The notes below the pieces were generated by a model. It saw only the letters and a program-made list of their open reading frames with translations. It searched no databases and was not told the origin of the DNA. From Candidatus Fermentibacterota bacterium (GTDB taxonomy: Bacteria; Fermentibacterota; Fermentibacteria; Fermentibacterales; JCC-6), in NCBI GenBank assembly GCA_003644925.1, contig QNDS01000008.1:1-33110 (forward strand): 33,110 nt of DNA. The letters run 5' to 3'. Made by a program: the position numbers and the translations under genes. Positions 24,230 through 32,612 of the stretch are shown here, in pieces (position 1 is the stretch's first letter; every line of letters starts with the position of its first letter).

Positions 24230-25237
24230 TCAAGCTTTTTTACCTGAAAGCTGCTCCCAGATAGCCTTTTCCTCTTCAGATAAGGACAAGGGCAGCGAAA
24301 CCTCCACATGAACCAGCTGATCGCCTTTCGTTCCTCTGTAGGGAACTCCCTTTCCGGGGATTCTCAGAACCGTTCCAGGCTGTGTTCCGGGATGGATCTT
24401 CAGGACGATCTTCCCGTCCAGCGTGCGTATCTTCAATTTCGTTCCAAGAACTGCCTGAGGAGCGGTGACTTTAACCGTACAGTGAATATTTCTCCCATCC
24501 CTCCTGAAAAAATTGTCAGGGTTGATCCTTAGTTTCACCATGACTGTCTTCCGGGAAGGTGTTGCGAGGCGAAGCACCGATCCATCATCCGAACCAGGCG
24601 GTATGTTCAGGTCAACAGTCTCCGAGGAAATGACCTCTCCGGTTCCATGACAACTTGAACAGACATCTCTGAAAGTTTTACCTGCGCCGGAGCAGGAAGG
24701 ACATGGCATGACCATCTGACCCTGCTGCAATCTGCCCGAGCCGCCGCATTGACTGCAGGTTTCCTCGCCCGATCCGCCTGCTCCCATGCATACAGTGCAC
24801 ATTGAGGGCATTTCCAGGTTTGCTCGTACAGTTCCGCCAAGTGCTGCGGTTGTGAATGGGACGGATACAACAACGGTGTGCTTTGAGGTTCTTCTCTGTC
24901 CAAACCCGCCGCCGGTACCGAAACCTCCGCCGCCAAACATGGATCGAAGAATATCCGCCAGACCGCCGCCGCCGAAAGAGCTTCCGGTCTGACCGGCGGC
25001 ATCACTCCATGAGAAGTCACCGCCGCCCTTCCGGATCTGATCGTACTTATTTCTCTTCTCTTCATTACCAAGGATATCGTATGATTCGGAAATTTCCTTG
25101 AAACGTTCCTCGGCTTTCTTATCTCCGGGGTTTGCATCGGGATGATACTTCTTGGCCAGCTTTCTGTAAGCTTTCTTCAGTTCATCCTGTGATACGTTCT
25201 CATCTACCCCCAGGGTCGAATAGAGATCTTTATTCAC
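24230..25237 (-). CDS. dnaJ: Chaperone protein DnaJ
   Basis: This 335-residue Hsp40 delivers clients to DnaK and stimulates its ATPase. The J-domain has HPD at 32-34. A Gly/Phe-rich region (about 78-115) follows, then four CxxCxGxG zinc repeats (CTVCMGAG, CSQCGGSG, CPSCSGAG, CSSCHGTG) and the C-terminal beta domains. It is about 40 residues shorter than E. coli DnaJ. The start codon is GTG, 6 bp after grpE, with a distant GGGGGAG as the only Shine-Dalgarno candidate. It is the third gene of dnaK-grpE-dnaJ. Confidence 0.96.
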   Translation of the reverse strand: MNKDLYSTLGVDENVSQDELKKAYRKLAKKYHPDANPGDKKAEERFKEISESYDILGNEEKRNKYDQIRKGGGDFSWSDAAGQTGSSFGGGGLADILRSMFGGGGFGTGGGFGQRRTSKHTVVVSVPFTTAALGGTVRANLEMPSMCTVCMGAGGSGEETCSQCGGSGRLQQGQMVMPCPSCSGAGKTFRDVCSSCHGTGEVISSETVDLNIPPGSDDGSVLRLATPSRKTVMVKLRINPDNFFRRDGRNIHCTVKVTAPQAVLGTKLKIRTLDGKIVLKIHPGTQPGTVLRIPGKGVPYRGTKGDQLVHVEVSLPLSLSEEEKAIWEQLSGKKA

Positions 25238-25243
25238 TGGTTT

Positions 25244-25906
25244 CTATTCTCCCCCTCCGGTTTCAGGCTGTTCCCCGGTTACAGAAGATGAAAGAGGTTT
25301 ACCTACCCTGACCCTTGCGGGGCGGAGAAGATCCTGTCCGAGAGAGTAACCCCTCTGGAAAATTTCCAGAACTGTATCCTGATCAAGTCCATCCCTGCTT
25401 TCGGCCAGCATGGCTTCATGGATATTCGGGTCGAAGGGATCACCCTCGGCTACCTCCAGCTCTTTGAGGCCCTCCTGTTTCAGTATACTGACCAGCTGTT
25501 CGGATGTTTTCATCAGGCCATCGGTTATCTCCTCTACAGAATGACCTCCTTCCTCTACGAGCTGCTCTGCCCTGTGATAATTATCCAGAACTGCAAGGAG
25601 TTCCTGTATCAGATCCTTCTTGCCCTGCTCGCAGAGCCGTCTGAAATCCCTTGCCTGACGTTTCCTGTAATTGTCGAATTCCGCCTGGAGCCGCAGGAGT
25701 TTCTCCTGAAACTGAAGTCTGACCGAATCGGGTTCAAACCTCTCTGCACGATCCTGATTCTCCGTACCGATCTTTTCAGCCATGTTTTCCGCTTCCGGAA
25801 CTTCCTGAATGCCGATCGGCTCCTCCTGGGATTTGGGGATAGGATCTCTTTTCCTGGTGGAAGTTCCGTTCCTTCTCTTCAGCGTGCTTCTTCTTGGATC
25901 AGCCAT
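25244..25906 (-). CDS. grpE: Nucleotide exchange factor GrpE
   Basis: This 220-residue protein has a charged N-terminal tail (1-70), a long coiled coil containing FDNYRKRQARDF, and the C-terminal beta-wing with PNIHEAML and the VLEIFQRGYSLGQDLLRPARVRVG signature. It releases ADP from DnaK. The ATG at 25906 overlaps the dnaK TGA by one base; a TTG one codon upstream is less likely. It lies between dnaK and dnaJ rather than upstream of dnaK as in most bacteria. Confidence 0.95.
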   Translation of the reverse strand: MADPRRSTLKRRNGTSTRKRDPIPKSQEEPIGIQEVPEAENMAEKIGTENQDRAERFEPDSVRLQFQEKLLRLQAEFDNYRKRQARDFRRLCEQGKKDLIQELLAVLDNYHRAEQLVEEGGHSVEEITDGLMKTSEQLVSILKQEGLKELEVAEGDPFDPNIHEAMLAESRDGLDQDTVLEIFQRGYSLGQDLLRPARVRVGKPLSSSVTGEQPETGGGE

Positions 25907-27825
25907 CAATCATCAACTACTTCATAATCAGCATCGACGGTGTTGGCTTCGTCTCCGCCGGAATCGGCCGCTCCCGCAGCTTCTCCCGTCTGTCCTTCAG
26001 GACCGGCAGCCTGCTGCTGAGCCTGCTGCTGCTTGTAGAAGGCTTCCCCGAACTGTTTCCAGGTTTCCTGAAGACTGTCGAATTTCTGCTTTATCAGATC
26101 GTCATCCTGACCCTCAAGAGCTTTCTTCATATCTGATACTGCCGAATCGAGGCGGGATTTGTCATCGGGAGTTACCTTGTCTCCGTATTCCTTCATCTGC
26201 TTCTCTATTTCAAAAACCATCGCGTCGGCATGGTTACGCCTCTCGATAATCTCCTTCTTCTTTTCGTCTTCCTCGGCATGAGCTTCAGCATCGTGCAGCA
26301 TTTTCTCGATCTCATCCTCGGAAAGTCCGCTGGATGCTTCAATTGTGATCTTCTGTTCTTTACCGGTGGCTTTATCTTTTGCCGCAACGTGGAGAATTCC
26401 ATTGGCGTCTATATCAAATGAAACTTCTATCTGCGGCATTCCTCTTGGAGCTGGCGGAATTCCGTCAAGAACGAATCTTCCAACAGTTCTGTTGTCAGCT
26501 GCCATTTTCCGCTCACCCTGAAGTACGATGATCTCGACCTGAGGCTGATTGTCAGCGGCGGTACTGAACACCTGGCTTTTCTTGGTGGGAATAGTTGTGT
26601 TCTTCTCGATGATGTGTGTCGCTACTCCGCCGAGGGTTTCGATGCCAAGCGTAAGCGGAGTTACATCGAGGAGCAGAACGTCTTTGACATCGCCTGAAAG
26701 CACTCCAGCCTGGATGGCCGCCCCTACTGCAACCACTTCGTCAGGGTTAACACCCTTGTGAGGCTCCTTGCCGAATATCTCGGTAACTTTCTTCTGAACA
26801 AGCGGCATACGTGTCTGTCCGCCCACCAGAATGACATCGTCGATGCCGGATGCGCTCAGACCCGCATCTTTCAATGCTGTCCTGCATGGTTCTACGGTCA
26901 TGTCCACGAGGTCATCTACCAGCTGCTCGAGTTTTGATCTTGAAAGGGTCATATCCAGGTGCTTTGCTCCTGCAGAATCGGCTGTGACGAACGGCAGGTT
27001 TATGTTAGTGCTCTGCGTTGTTGAAAGCTCGCACTTGGCGATCTCAGCAGCTTCCTTGAGCCTCTGAAGAGCCATCATGTCAGCGGACAGGTCGATACCC
27101 TGCTGCTTCTTGAATTCGGCAACCATCCAGTTGATTATGGCGTGATCGAAATCGTCTCCGCCGAGGTGAGTGTTGCCGTTTGTTGACTTAACCTCAAAGA
27201 CACCATCGCCTATTTCGAGTATTGAAATATCGAAGGTTCCGCCGCCGAGGTCGTATACAGCTATCGTTCTGTTGGAGGCTTCCTTGTCCAGTCCATAGGC
27301 AAGGGCGGCAGCCGTTGGTTCGTTTACTATCCTCTCCACTATCAGGCCGGCTATCTTCCCTGCATCCTTGGTGGCCTGCCTCTGGCTGTCGTTGAAATAC
27401 GCCGGAACGGTCACAACCGCTTTTTCAACCTTCTCTCCAAGGTAATCCTCGGCAGTCTGCCTCATCTTCTGGAGGATCATTGCCGATATCTCAGGAGGAG
27501 AGTACTTCTTACCAAGTATTTCAACCCAGGCATCGCCGTTCTTTCCCTCAACAACTTTGTAGGGAACCCTCTTTATCTCTTTTGTCATCTCACTGTATTT
27601 ACATCCCATGAACCTCTTTATGGAGAATATGGTATTCTCGGGGTTCGCCACTGCCTGCCTGTGGGCTACAACACCCACAAGCCTCTCTCCTTTGTCATTG
27701 AAGGCAACTACCGAAGGCGTTGTTCTATTACCTTCAGCGTTTGGTATTACGGTAGGTTCACCACCTTCCATAACTGCCACGCACGAATTTGTGGTTCCCA
27801 GATCAATTCCAATTATCTTTCCCAT
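25906..27825 (-). CDS. dnaK: Chaperone protein DnaK (Hsp70)
   Basis: This 639-residue ATP-driven chaperone has an N-terminal ATPase domain opening [17 protein letters not shown] and containing [12 protein letters not shown] and [10 protein letters not shown]. The linker is [14 protein letters not shown]. The substrate-binding domain and lid are followed by a Gln/Gly/Ala-rich tail ending in acidic residues. Length is standard. The ATG has an AGAGGA Shine-Dalgarno. Upstream on the same strand lies a consensus sigma-54 element (27931-27946). No CIRCE inverted repeat is visible in the 300-bp upstream region. Confidence 0.97.
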   Translation of the reverse strand: MGKIIGIDLGTTNSCVAVMEGGEPTVIPNAEGNRTTPSVVAFNDKGERLVGVVAHRQAVANPENTIFSIKRFMGCKYSEMTKEIKRVPYKVVEGKNGDAWVEILGKKYSPPEISAMILQKMRQTAEDYLGEKVEKAVVTVPAYFNDSQRQATKDAGKIAGLIVERIVNEPTAAALAYGLDKEASNRTIAVYDLGGGTFDISILEIGDGVFEVKSTNGNTHLGGDDFDHAIINWMVAEFKKQQGIDLSADMMALQRLKEAAEIAKCELSTTQSTNINLPFVTADSAGAKHLDMTLSRSKLEQLVDDLVDMTVEPCRTALKDAGLSASGIDDVILVGGQTRMPLVQKKVTEIFGKEPHKGVNPDEVVAVGAAIQAGVLSGDVKDVLLLDVTPLTLGIETLGGVATHIIEKNTTIPTKKSQVFSTAADNQPQVEIIVLQGERKMAADNRTVGRFVLDGIPPAPRGMPQIEVSFDIDANGILHVAAKDKATGKEQKITIEASSGLSEDEIEKMLHDAEAHAEEDEKKKEIIERRNHADAMVFEIEKQMKEYGDKVTPDDKSRLDSAVSDMKKALEGQDDDLIKQKFDSLQETWKQFGEAFYKQQQAQQQAAGPEGQTGEAAGAADSGGDEANTVDADYEVVDD

Positions 27826-28127
27826 TAGTTATCCTCTCGTGTTTTTTCCAAATTCTTCTGATACTTTATAAACCCGCTTTGAACCTTCCACAGTTCCTTC
27901 TGCTCGGGCATTGATTCCTAGTAGCTATCGAGCAATCATCGTGCCAAAAATACCTCTACCTGCAGAATATTGCCCCGCAGTACCTTACAAACTACCCAAA
28001 GCGGTCCTGTTTCGTCGGGCGTACAGCGGGCGTGCTATTGTGGCACATTCCATGTCCTCTCTTATGCTTTATAGTATATGGTTGCATGAAGTGACACGAG
28101 GATGATTCCCTGTACGGAAAGGAAGAT
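27826..28127. other. Divergent control region between dnaK and uvrA
   Basis: This 302-bp stretch without a gene separates two divergently transcribed genes. It contains the sigma-54-like element facing dnaK, two direct copies of CGGGCGT exactly 11 bp apart (28016-28022 and 28027-28033), and CTGT-N12-ACAG (28007-28026). An A/T-rich TATAGTATAT (28070-28079) could be the -10 region for uvrA, with no good -35 box. No small RNA or convincing small ORF was seen. Confidence 0.6.
27931..27946 (-). promoter_or_regulatory. Sigma-54-type promoter upstream of dnaK
   Basis: On the minus strand the sequence TGGCACGATGATTGCT matches the sigma-54 consensus TGGCACG-N4-TTGCW at every fixed position, with the -24 GG and -12 GC ten bases apart. 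Transcription would start about 95 bp upstream of the dnaK ATG. Such promoters need an enhancer-binding activator, which is not encoded in this window. Confidence 0.65.
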
Positions 28128-30956
28128 GTGGACAGAATAATCGTACGGGGTGCCGCGGAGCATAACCTGAAGAACATCACTGTTGAGTTTCCCAGAAATA
28201 AGCTGGTTGTTCTTACAGGGGTCTCCGGCTCGGGGAAAAGTTCCTTTGCATTCGATACTCTCTACGCGGAGGGTCAGCGAAGGTACGTTGAGTCGCTTTC
28301 AGCATACGCGAGACAGTTCCTCGGTCAGCTTGAAAAACCCCTTTACGAAAGCATCGAAGGGCTTTCTCCGGCGATTTCCATTGAACAGAAAACGGTAAGC
28401 CACAATCCCAGATCTACGGTAGGCACCGTTACGGAAATATCAGATTACATGAGAGTTCTCTTCGCAAGGGTGGGTATTCCCCATTGCCCCGAGTGCGGCA
28501 GGAAAGTATCGGGCCAGTCACCGCAGCAGATGGTTGACCGGATTCTGGAATTCTCCGAAGGGACCAGACTGCTGATAACCGCTCCGCTCCTGCGGAACAG
28601 AAAGGGAGCCCACGCGGACCTCTTCCCGGCATTGAGGAGAAGAGGCTATGTAAGGGTTCTTATCGATGGAGAAAGCAGGAGCCTCGAAGAAAACATCGAA
28701 CTGAACAGCAGGAAAAAGCACAGTATTCATCTTGTGGTCGACCGGGTAGTGTCCAGCAGGAGTATCGCCAGCAGGCTCATGGATTCCGTTGAAACAACCT
28801 TGAGGGAAGGTGATGGCATACTTTCTGTCATAAATGCTGATTCGGGAGAAGAAACCCTGATGAGCGAACACAGTGCCTGCGCATGGTGCGGTATCAGTAT
28901 GCCTGACCTCACTCCCCAGCTTTTCAGTTTCAACAACCCGCTGGGAATGTGCCAGGAATGCTCCGGGCTTGGGTACGAACTCAAGGTTGACCCTCTGCTC
29001 GTAGTTCCAAGAAAAGCGCTGTCCATCAAAGATGGAGCCGTTGGCCCCTGGGGGATGCCGTCGGGTCATGGGAAGAACCTGGCACGGGCACTTGCCAGGG
29101 AGCTTGATTTCAGCCTCGGAGCTCCATGGCAGAGCCTGTCTTCGAACGTACAGGATGAGATCCTCTACGGCTGCGGCGGCAGAAAGATCAGTATAACATG
29201 GTCCTCCAGTAACAGTTCCGGGACATGGGAGACGAACTGGGAAGGCGTTATACCCCGGCTTGAGAGGCTTTATCGCGTAACGGCAAGCCAGGCGGCAAGG
29301 AAATTCTACGAGAAGTTCTTCAACAAATCCGACTGCGAAGGGTGCTCCGGAACAAGGCTTAACAGGGAAGCCAGGGCGGTAACTGTAGAGCGCAGAGGTA
29401 TTCATGAATTGAATTCCATGACCGTCAAAGGCCTTCACGAATTCTTCTCCAGTCTCGAACTCGACCCATGGAGGATGGAGATCGCGACGGAGCTCCTGAG
29501 GGAGATCAGAAACAGACTTGATTTCCTTGTTAATGTCGGGCTTCACTACCTCACACTGGACAGGGCGTCACCAACCCTTTCCGGCGGAGAAGCTCAGAGG
29601 ATAAGGCTTGCCAGTCAGATAGGAAGCGGACTTACAGGGGTTCTATACGTGCTTGATGAACCCACAATCGGCCTTCATCAGAGAGATAACGTACGGCTCC
29701 TCTCTACTCTTGCAGAACTCCGGGATCTCGGCAACACCGTTCTTGTTGTGGAACACGATCATGATACTATTCTTGCTGCTGATCATGTGGTGGATTTCGG
29801 CCCGGGCGCAGGCGTTCACGGAGGAAATGTTGTCGCGACGGGAACCCCCGCCGAGATAATGGCATCGAAGGATTCCCTTACCGGCGACTACCTCTCGGGA
29901 AGGAAATTCATACACCGAACCGTACCTGTTTTTGGGGAGGACAGCGATCTTCTTACACTGAAGAAGGCAAGCCTTCATAACCTGAAGGATATCGATCTCA
30001 GTATTCCTCTTGGAAAATTCATCTGCGTTACGGGTGTGTCGGGGTCGGGCAAGAGCTCTCTTATCAGCCAGACCCTTTACCCGGCACTCGCGGCGGCTAC
30101 CGGGAATTCCACGAAACTCCGCCCCGGCCCTTACGGCTCCCTCGAGGGGGTGAACAGGGTGGACAAGGTCATCAACATCTCCCAGGATCCCATTGGAAGA
30201 ACACCGAGGTCCAACCCCGCAACCTATACGAAAGTTTTTGATCTCATAAGAAAGCTGTTCGCTCAGACATCCCAGGCAAAGATCCGCGGGTACAAACCCG
30301 GAAGATTCAGTTTCAACGTCAAGGGCGGCAGATGCGAGGAGTGCAGAGGCGCAGGTGTTATAAAGATAGAGATGCATTTCCTTTCCGATGTCTTCATAGA
30401 ATGCAGAACATGCCGCGGGCGCAGGTTCAACCGCGAAACACTGAAAGTCACATACGGAGGGCTGAATATCGCGGAAGTGCTCGATCTCACCGTCAGCGAA
30501 GCACTTCTTCAATTCGAGAGAATTCCCGCCATTTACCGCATTCTCAAAGTACTGGACGATGTGGGTCTCGGATACGTTCAGCTAGGGCAGCAGGCGACAA
30601 CGCTCTCGGGCGGTGAAGCGCAGAGGATTAAACTTGCAAAGGAGCTGTCGCGCCCCGGGTCAACCCATACAGTTTACATTCTGGACGAACCGACCACAGG
30701 CCTTCATTTTCATGATGTGAAGAAACTCCTGATAGTCCTTGGAAGGCTGGTCAAAGCGGGGAACACCGTAATAGTCATCGAACACAACCTCGATGTCATC
30801 AAGAACGCAAGCTGGATAGTCGATCTTGGTCCGGATGGAGGCGACGCCGGGGGCTGGATAATTGCAACCGGTACACCCGATCAGCTGGCCGAAAACGGAG
30901 ATTCGTATACGGGCAGTTTTCTCAAGGCTGTTCTGGAGAAGGAGGAGCGGGAGTAA
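28128..30956 (+). CDS. uvrA: Excinuclease ABC subunit A
   Basis: This 942-residue DNA damage sensor of nucleotide excision repair has two ABC ATPase modules. Walker A motifs are GVSGSGKSS at 31-39 and again in the second half (VTGVSGSGKSSLIS). The two ABC signatures are TLSGGEAQRIRLA and TLSGGEAQRIKLA. Zinc modules include CPECG, CAWCG with CQECSGLG, CEGCSGTR, and CEECRGAG with CRTCRGRRF. The start is GTG, supported by a GGAAAGGAAG Shine-Dalgarno. The last 35 bp overlap the end of the convergent gene. Confidence 0.97.
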   Translation: MDRIIVRGAAEHNLKNITVEFPRNKLVVLTGVSGSGKSSFAFDTLYAEGQRRYVESLSAYARQFLGQLEKPLYESIEGLSPAISIEQKTVSHNPRSTVGTVTEISDYMRVLFARVGIPHCPECGRKVSGQSPQQMVDRILEFSEGTRLLITAPLLRNRKGAHADLFPALRRRGYVRVLIDGESRSLEENIELNSRKKHSIHLVVDRVVSSRSIASRLMDSVETTLREGDGILSVINADSGEETLMSEHSACAWCGISMPDLTPQLFSFNNPLGMCQECSGLGYELKVDPLLVVPRKALSIKDGAVGPWGMPSGHGKNLARALARELDFSLGAPWQSLSSNVQDEILYGCGGRKISITWSSSNSSGTWETNWEGVIPRLERLYRVTASQAARKFYEKFFNKSDCEGCSGTRLNREARAVTVERRGIHELNSMTVKGLHEFFSSLELDPWRMEIATELLREIRNRLDFLVNVGLHYLTLDRASPTLSGGEAQRIRLASQIGSGLTGVLYVLDEPTIGLHQRDNVRLLSTLAELRDLGNTVLVVEHDHDTILAADHVVDFGPGAGVHGGNVVATGTPAEIMASKDSLTGDYLSGRKFIHRTVPVFGEDSDLLTLKKASLHNLKDIDLSIPLGKFICVTGVSGSGKSSLISQTLYPALAAATGNSTKLRPGPYGSLEGVNRVDKVINISQDPIGRTPRSNPATYTKVFDLIRKLFAQTSQAKIRGYKPGRFSFNVKGGRCEECRGAGVIKIEMHFLSDVFIECRTCRGRRFNRETLKVTYGGLNIAEVLDLTVSEALLQFERIPAIYRILKVLDDVGLGYVQLGQQATTLSGGEAQRIKLAKELSRPGSTHTVYILDEPTTGLHFHDVKKLLIVLGRLVKAGNTVIVIEHNLDVIKNASWIVDLGPDGGDAGGWIIATGTPDQLAENGDSYTGSFLKAVLEKEERE

Positions 30957-31857
30957 CAGGGGCGCTCTGAACGAGAAAGCCCAGCCTGTGCCCGAGAACC
31001 AGATCACCCTCATCGGAGATACAGCAGCATATAAATCCCGCCGGGAGCGGAGCGCCCGGAAGGAAGGAAACGAAAACATCACTGAACAGCGAAGCGATAA
31101 CGATGCTGTCACCGCGGCACCAGATGTCCTTCGGTCCGCTTAGAGATTCGTCTATCGGATGGAATTCCCATCTGTCATACGTACCACCGGGATTTCCCCA
31201 CCAGCCGGCGCCCCCTTCCGCGCATGCAATACCGGCCACATCCATGAGGGAATCCCCGTCCATATCAACTGCAAAGCACCTTTTTACTCCAGCGCCGATC
31301 GTACCGACGCGGTGAACAACCGGAAGAGAGGCTCGATTCTCAATAGCGATCACACCGCTTCGGCAGCCTGAGGCGAACAGATCCATATCTCCGTCTCCAT
31401 CCATATCACAGGAAAAAACTGATTTGGCTCCCGGCAGCTTCACAAGAGTCGATACCGTACCATCCTCCTCCACAAGTGCAACCATTCCCGGGTCGAAAAG
31501 AGCCACAGCCAGTGCAGGAGCGGAAGAGGTGTCCCAGAGCACCTCGCATATCCCGTCCGGTCTTCCCCTAAGCGGAATCACCCGATCTCTCATGACAATG
31601 GATTCACCTGCAAAGTCCGAAACAGCAAGCTCTCCGTTCCACAGGCAGATATCACGCGGTTCGGACACTTTGCACGGCAGAACGTCAACCGTATGACCAG
31701 TATCCGCAATGCACACCACGGATGGATCAGCACATACTGCCGCTATCCCTCCATCCAGAGGATGAATGGCGACCGGAATACCGGGCAGCGGAATTACCCG
31801 TACTGCAGAACCAAGAAGACTGAGACAACTGATAAGATCAAGAACGATACGTATCAT
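30922..31857 (-). CDS. Exported VCBS/FG-GAP-like repeat protein
   Basis: This 311-residue protein has a hydrophobic N-terminus (IRIVLDLISCLSLLGSAV) that could be a signal peptide. The body is built of short beta-strand repeats like a beta-propeller, with two calcium-loop motifs, DMDGDGDMDLFA and DMDGDSLMDVAG, typical of FG-GAP/VCBS repeats. A Pro-rich tail ends the protein. The ATG overlaps the stop of the CDP-alcohol phosphatidyltransferase gene by 4 bp, so it belongs to that operon. The 3' end overlaps uvrA by 35 bp in convergent orientation. The function is unknown. Confidence 0.8.
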   Translation of the reverse strand: MIRIVLDLISCLSLLGSAVRVIPLPGIPVAIHPLDGGIAAVCADPSVVCIADTGHTVDVLPCKVSEPRDICLWNGELAVSDFAGESIVMRDRVIPLRGRPDGICEVLWDTSSAPALAVALFDPGMVALVEEDGTVSTLVKLPGAKSVFSCDMDGDGDMDLFASGCRSGVIAIENRASLPVVHRVGTIGAGVKRCFAVDMDGDSLMDVAGIACAEGGAGWWGNPGGTYDRWEFHPIDESLSGPKDIWCRGDSIVIASLFSDVFVSFLPGAPLPAGFICCCISDEGDLVLGHRLGFLVQSAPVTPAPPSPEQP

Positions 31858-32612
31858 ACCGGTCTTTCGAAGTTCGATATCCTGAATCCGCTACGAACCT
31901 TCCTGACCGTGTTAATGATCCATAGAAGGCAGTAGCTCCAGAAAAAAACTTCAAAGAGGACCGGGAAGAAAGAGAGCGCAGCAGCCGCTGCGGCCATGTT
32001 CATCCAGGGGCTCCACAGCGCGGAAAGCAGGTATTCTATCCTGCCGCGATCAGAATTTCTGACAAACAGCATTGCAAGAGATCTCTGTTCATCCTGACCG
32101 GCTGGAGTCCCGGTGTGATTGGAGAAGCTCTCGAGGAGGGTCTCAACCGCGCAGAACCGCACCACGAGCCAGAGACCGGCCATAATAGTTCCGGCCATAA
32201 CAGCTCTGATATCGCCGTTCAGGTTATAAACACCCCATCCCCAGGCACCGTAGAAGAGGCCTCGCGAACCGGCGTCCCCGATCTTATCAAGAAACTCTCC
32301 ACCCGCTGTGCGGCTGCTTCCGGTGAATCTGGCCACCTCTCCGTCGCATGCGTCAAGAACGAAGGAGAGCTGAAGAAGAAAAGCGCCCGCGATGAAATAT
32401 GCAGGTCTGCCAGGAGCGAAGAGAGCGGCTCCGGCGCAGGCAAGAATACCTTTGAACACGGAAACACTGTTCGCGGAGAGCCCCGCGCGAAGGAAAAAAG
32501 CTGTCAGATAAATGGAGAATCGGCGGATTATCAGCTTCCTGTAAAGACATATATCCAGATCGGCCGGCTGACAGACGGCTCTGAGGCTGGCAGCATCAGG
32601 AATATTCTTCAT
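31854..32612 (-). CDS. CDP-alcohol phosphatidyltransferase family protein
   Basis: This 252-residue membrane enzyme transfers a phosphoalcohol from a CDP-linked donor in lipid synthesis. The active-site motif is LDACDGEVAR followed by GGEFLDKIGD. It fits D-x2-DG-x2-AR-x(n)-G-x3-D-x3-D, but with n=9 instead of the usual 8. Several hydrophobic segments follow. The ATG at 32612 is preferred: it forms an ATGA overlap with the methyltransferase stop and has a GGAG Shine-Dalgarno. An in-frame ATG at 32666 would overlap that gene by 58 bp. The alcohol acceptor is not identifiable. Confidence 0.88.
   Translation of the reverse strand: MKNIPDAASLRAVCQPADLDICLYRKLIIRRFSIYLTAFFLRAGLSANSVSVFKGILACAGAALFAPGRPAYFIAGAFLLQLSFVLDACDGEVARFTGSSRTAGGEFLDKIGDAGSRGLFYGAWGWGVYNLNGDIRAVMAGTIMAGLWLVVRFCAVETLLESFSNHTGTPAGQDEQRSLAMLFVRNSDRGRIEYLLSALWSPWMNMAAAAAALSFFPVLFEVFFWSYCLLWIINTVRKVRSGFRISNFERPV

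Noticed and set aside
27826-27930. CIRCE element for HrcA control of dnaK
   Set aside because: No TTAGCACTC-N9-GAGTGCTAA or near match exists between the sigma-54 element and the start codon.
28007-28026. LexA/SOS box (CTGT-N8-ACAG) for uvrA
   Set aside because: The half-sites are separated by 12 bases, not 8, so it does not fit the gammaproteobacterial box; it is kept only as part of a repeat observation.
28518-29546. Long open frame (342 codons) antisense to uvrA
   Set aside because: It is a frame shadow of uvrA, with Cys/Pro/His-rich composition, no family signature and no Shine-Dalgarno. The similar long frames opposite uvrA (29643-30512) and the C25 gene (11797-12603) are rejected for the same reason.
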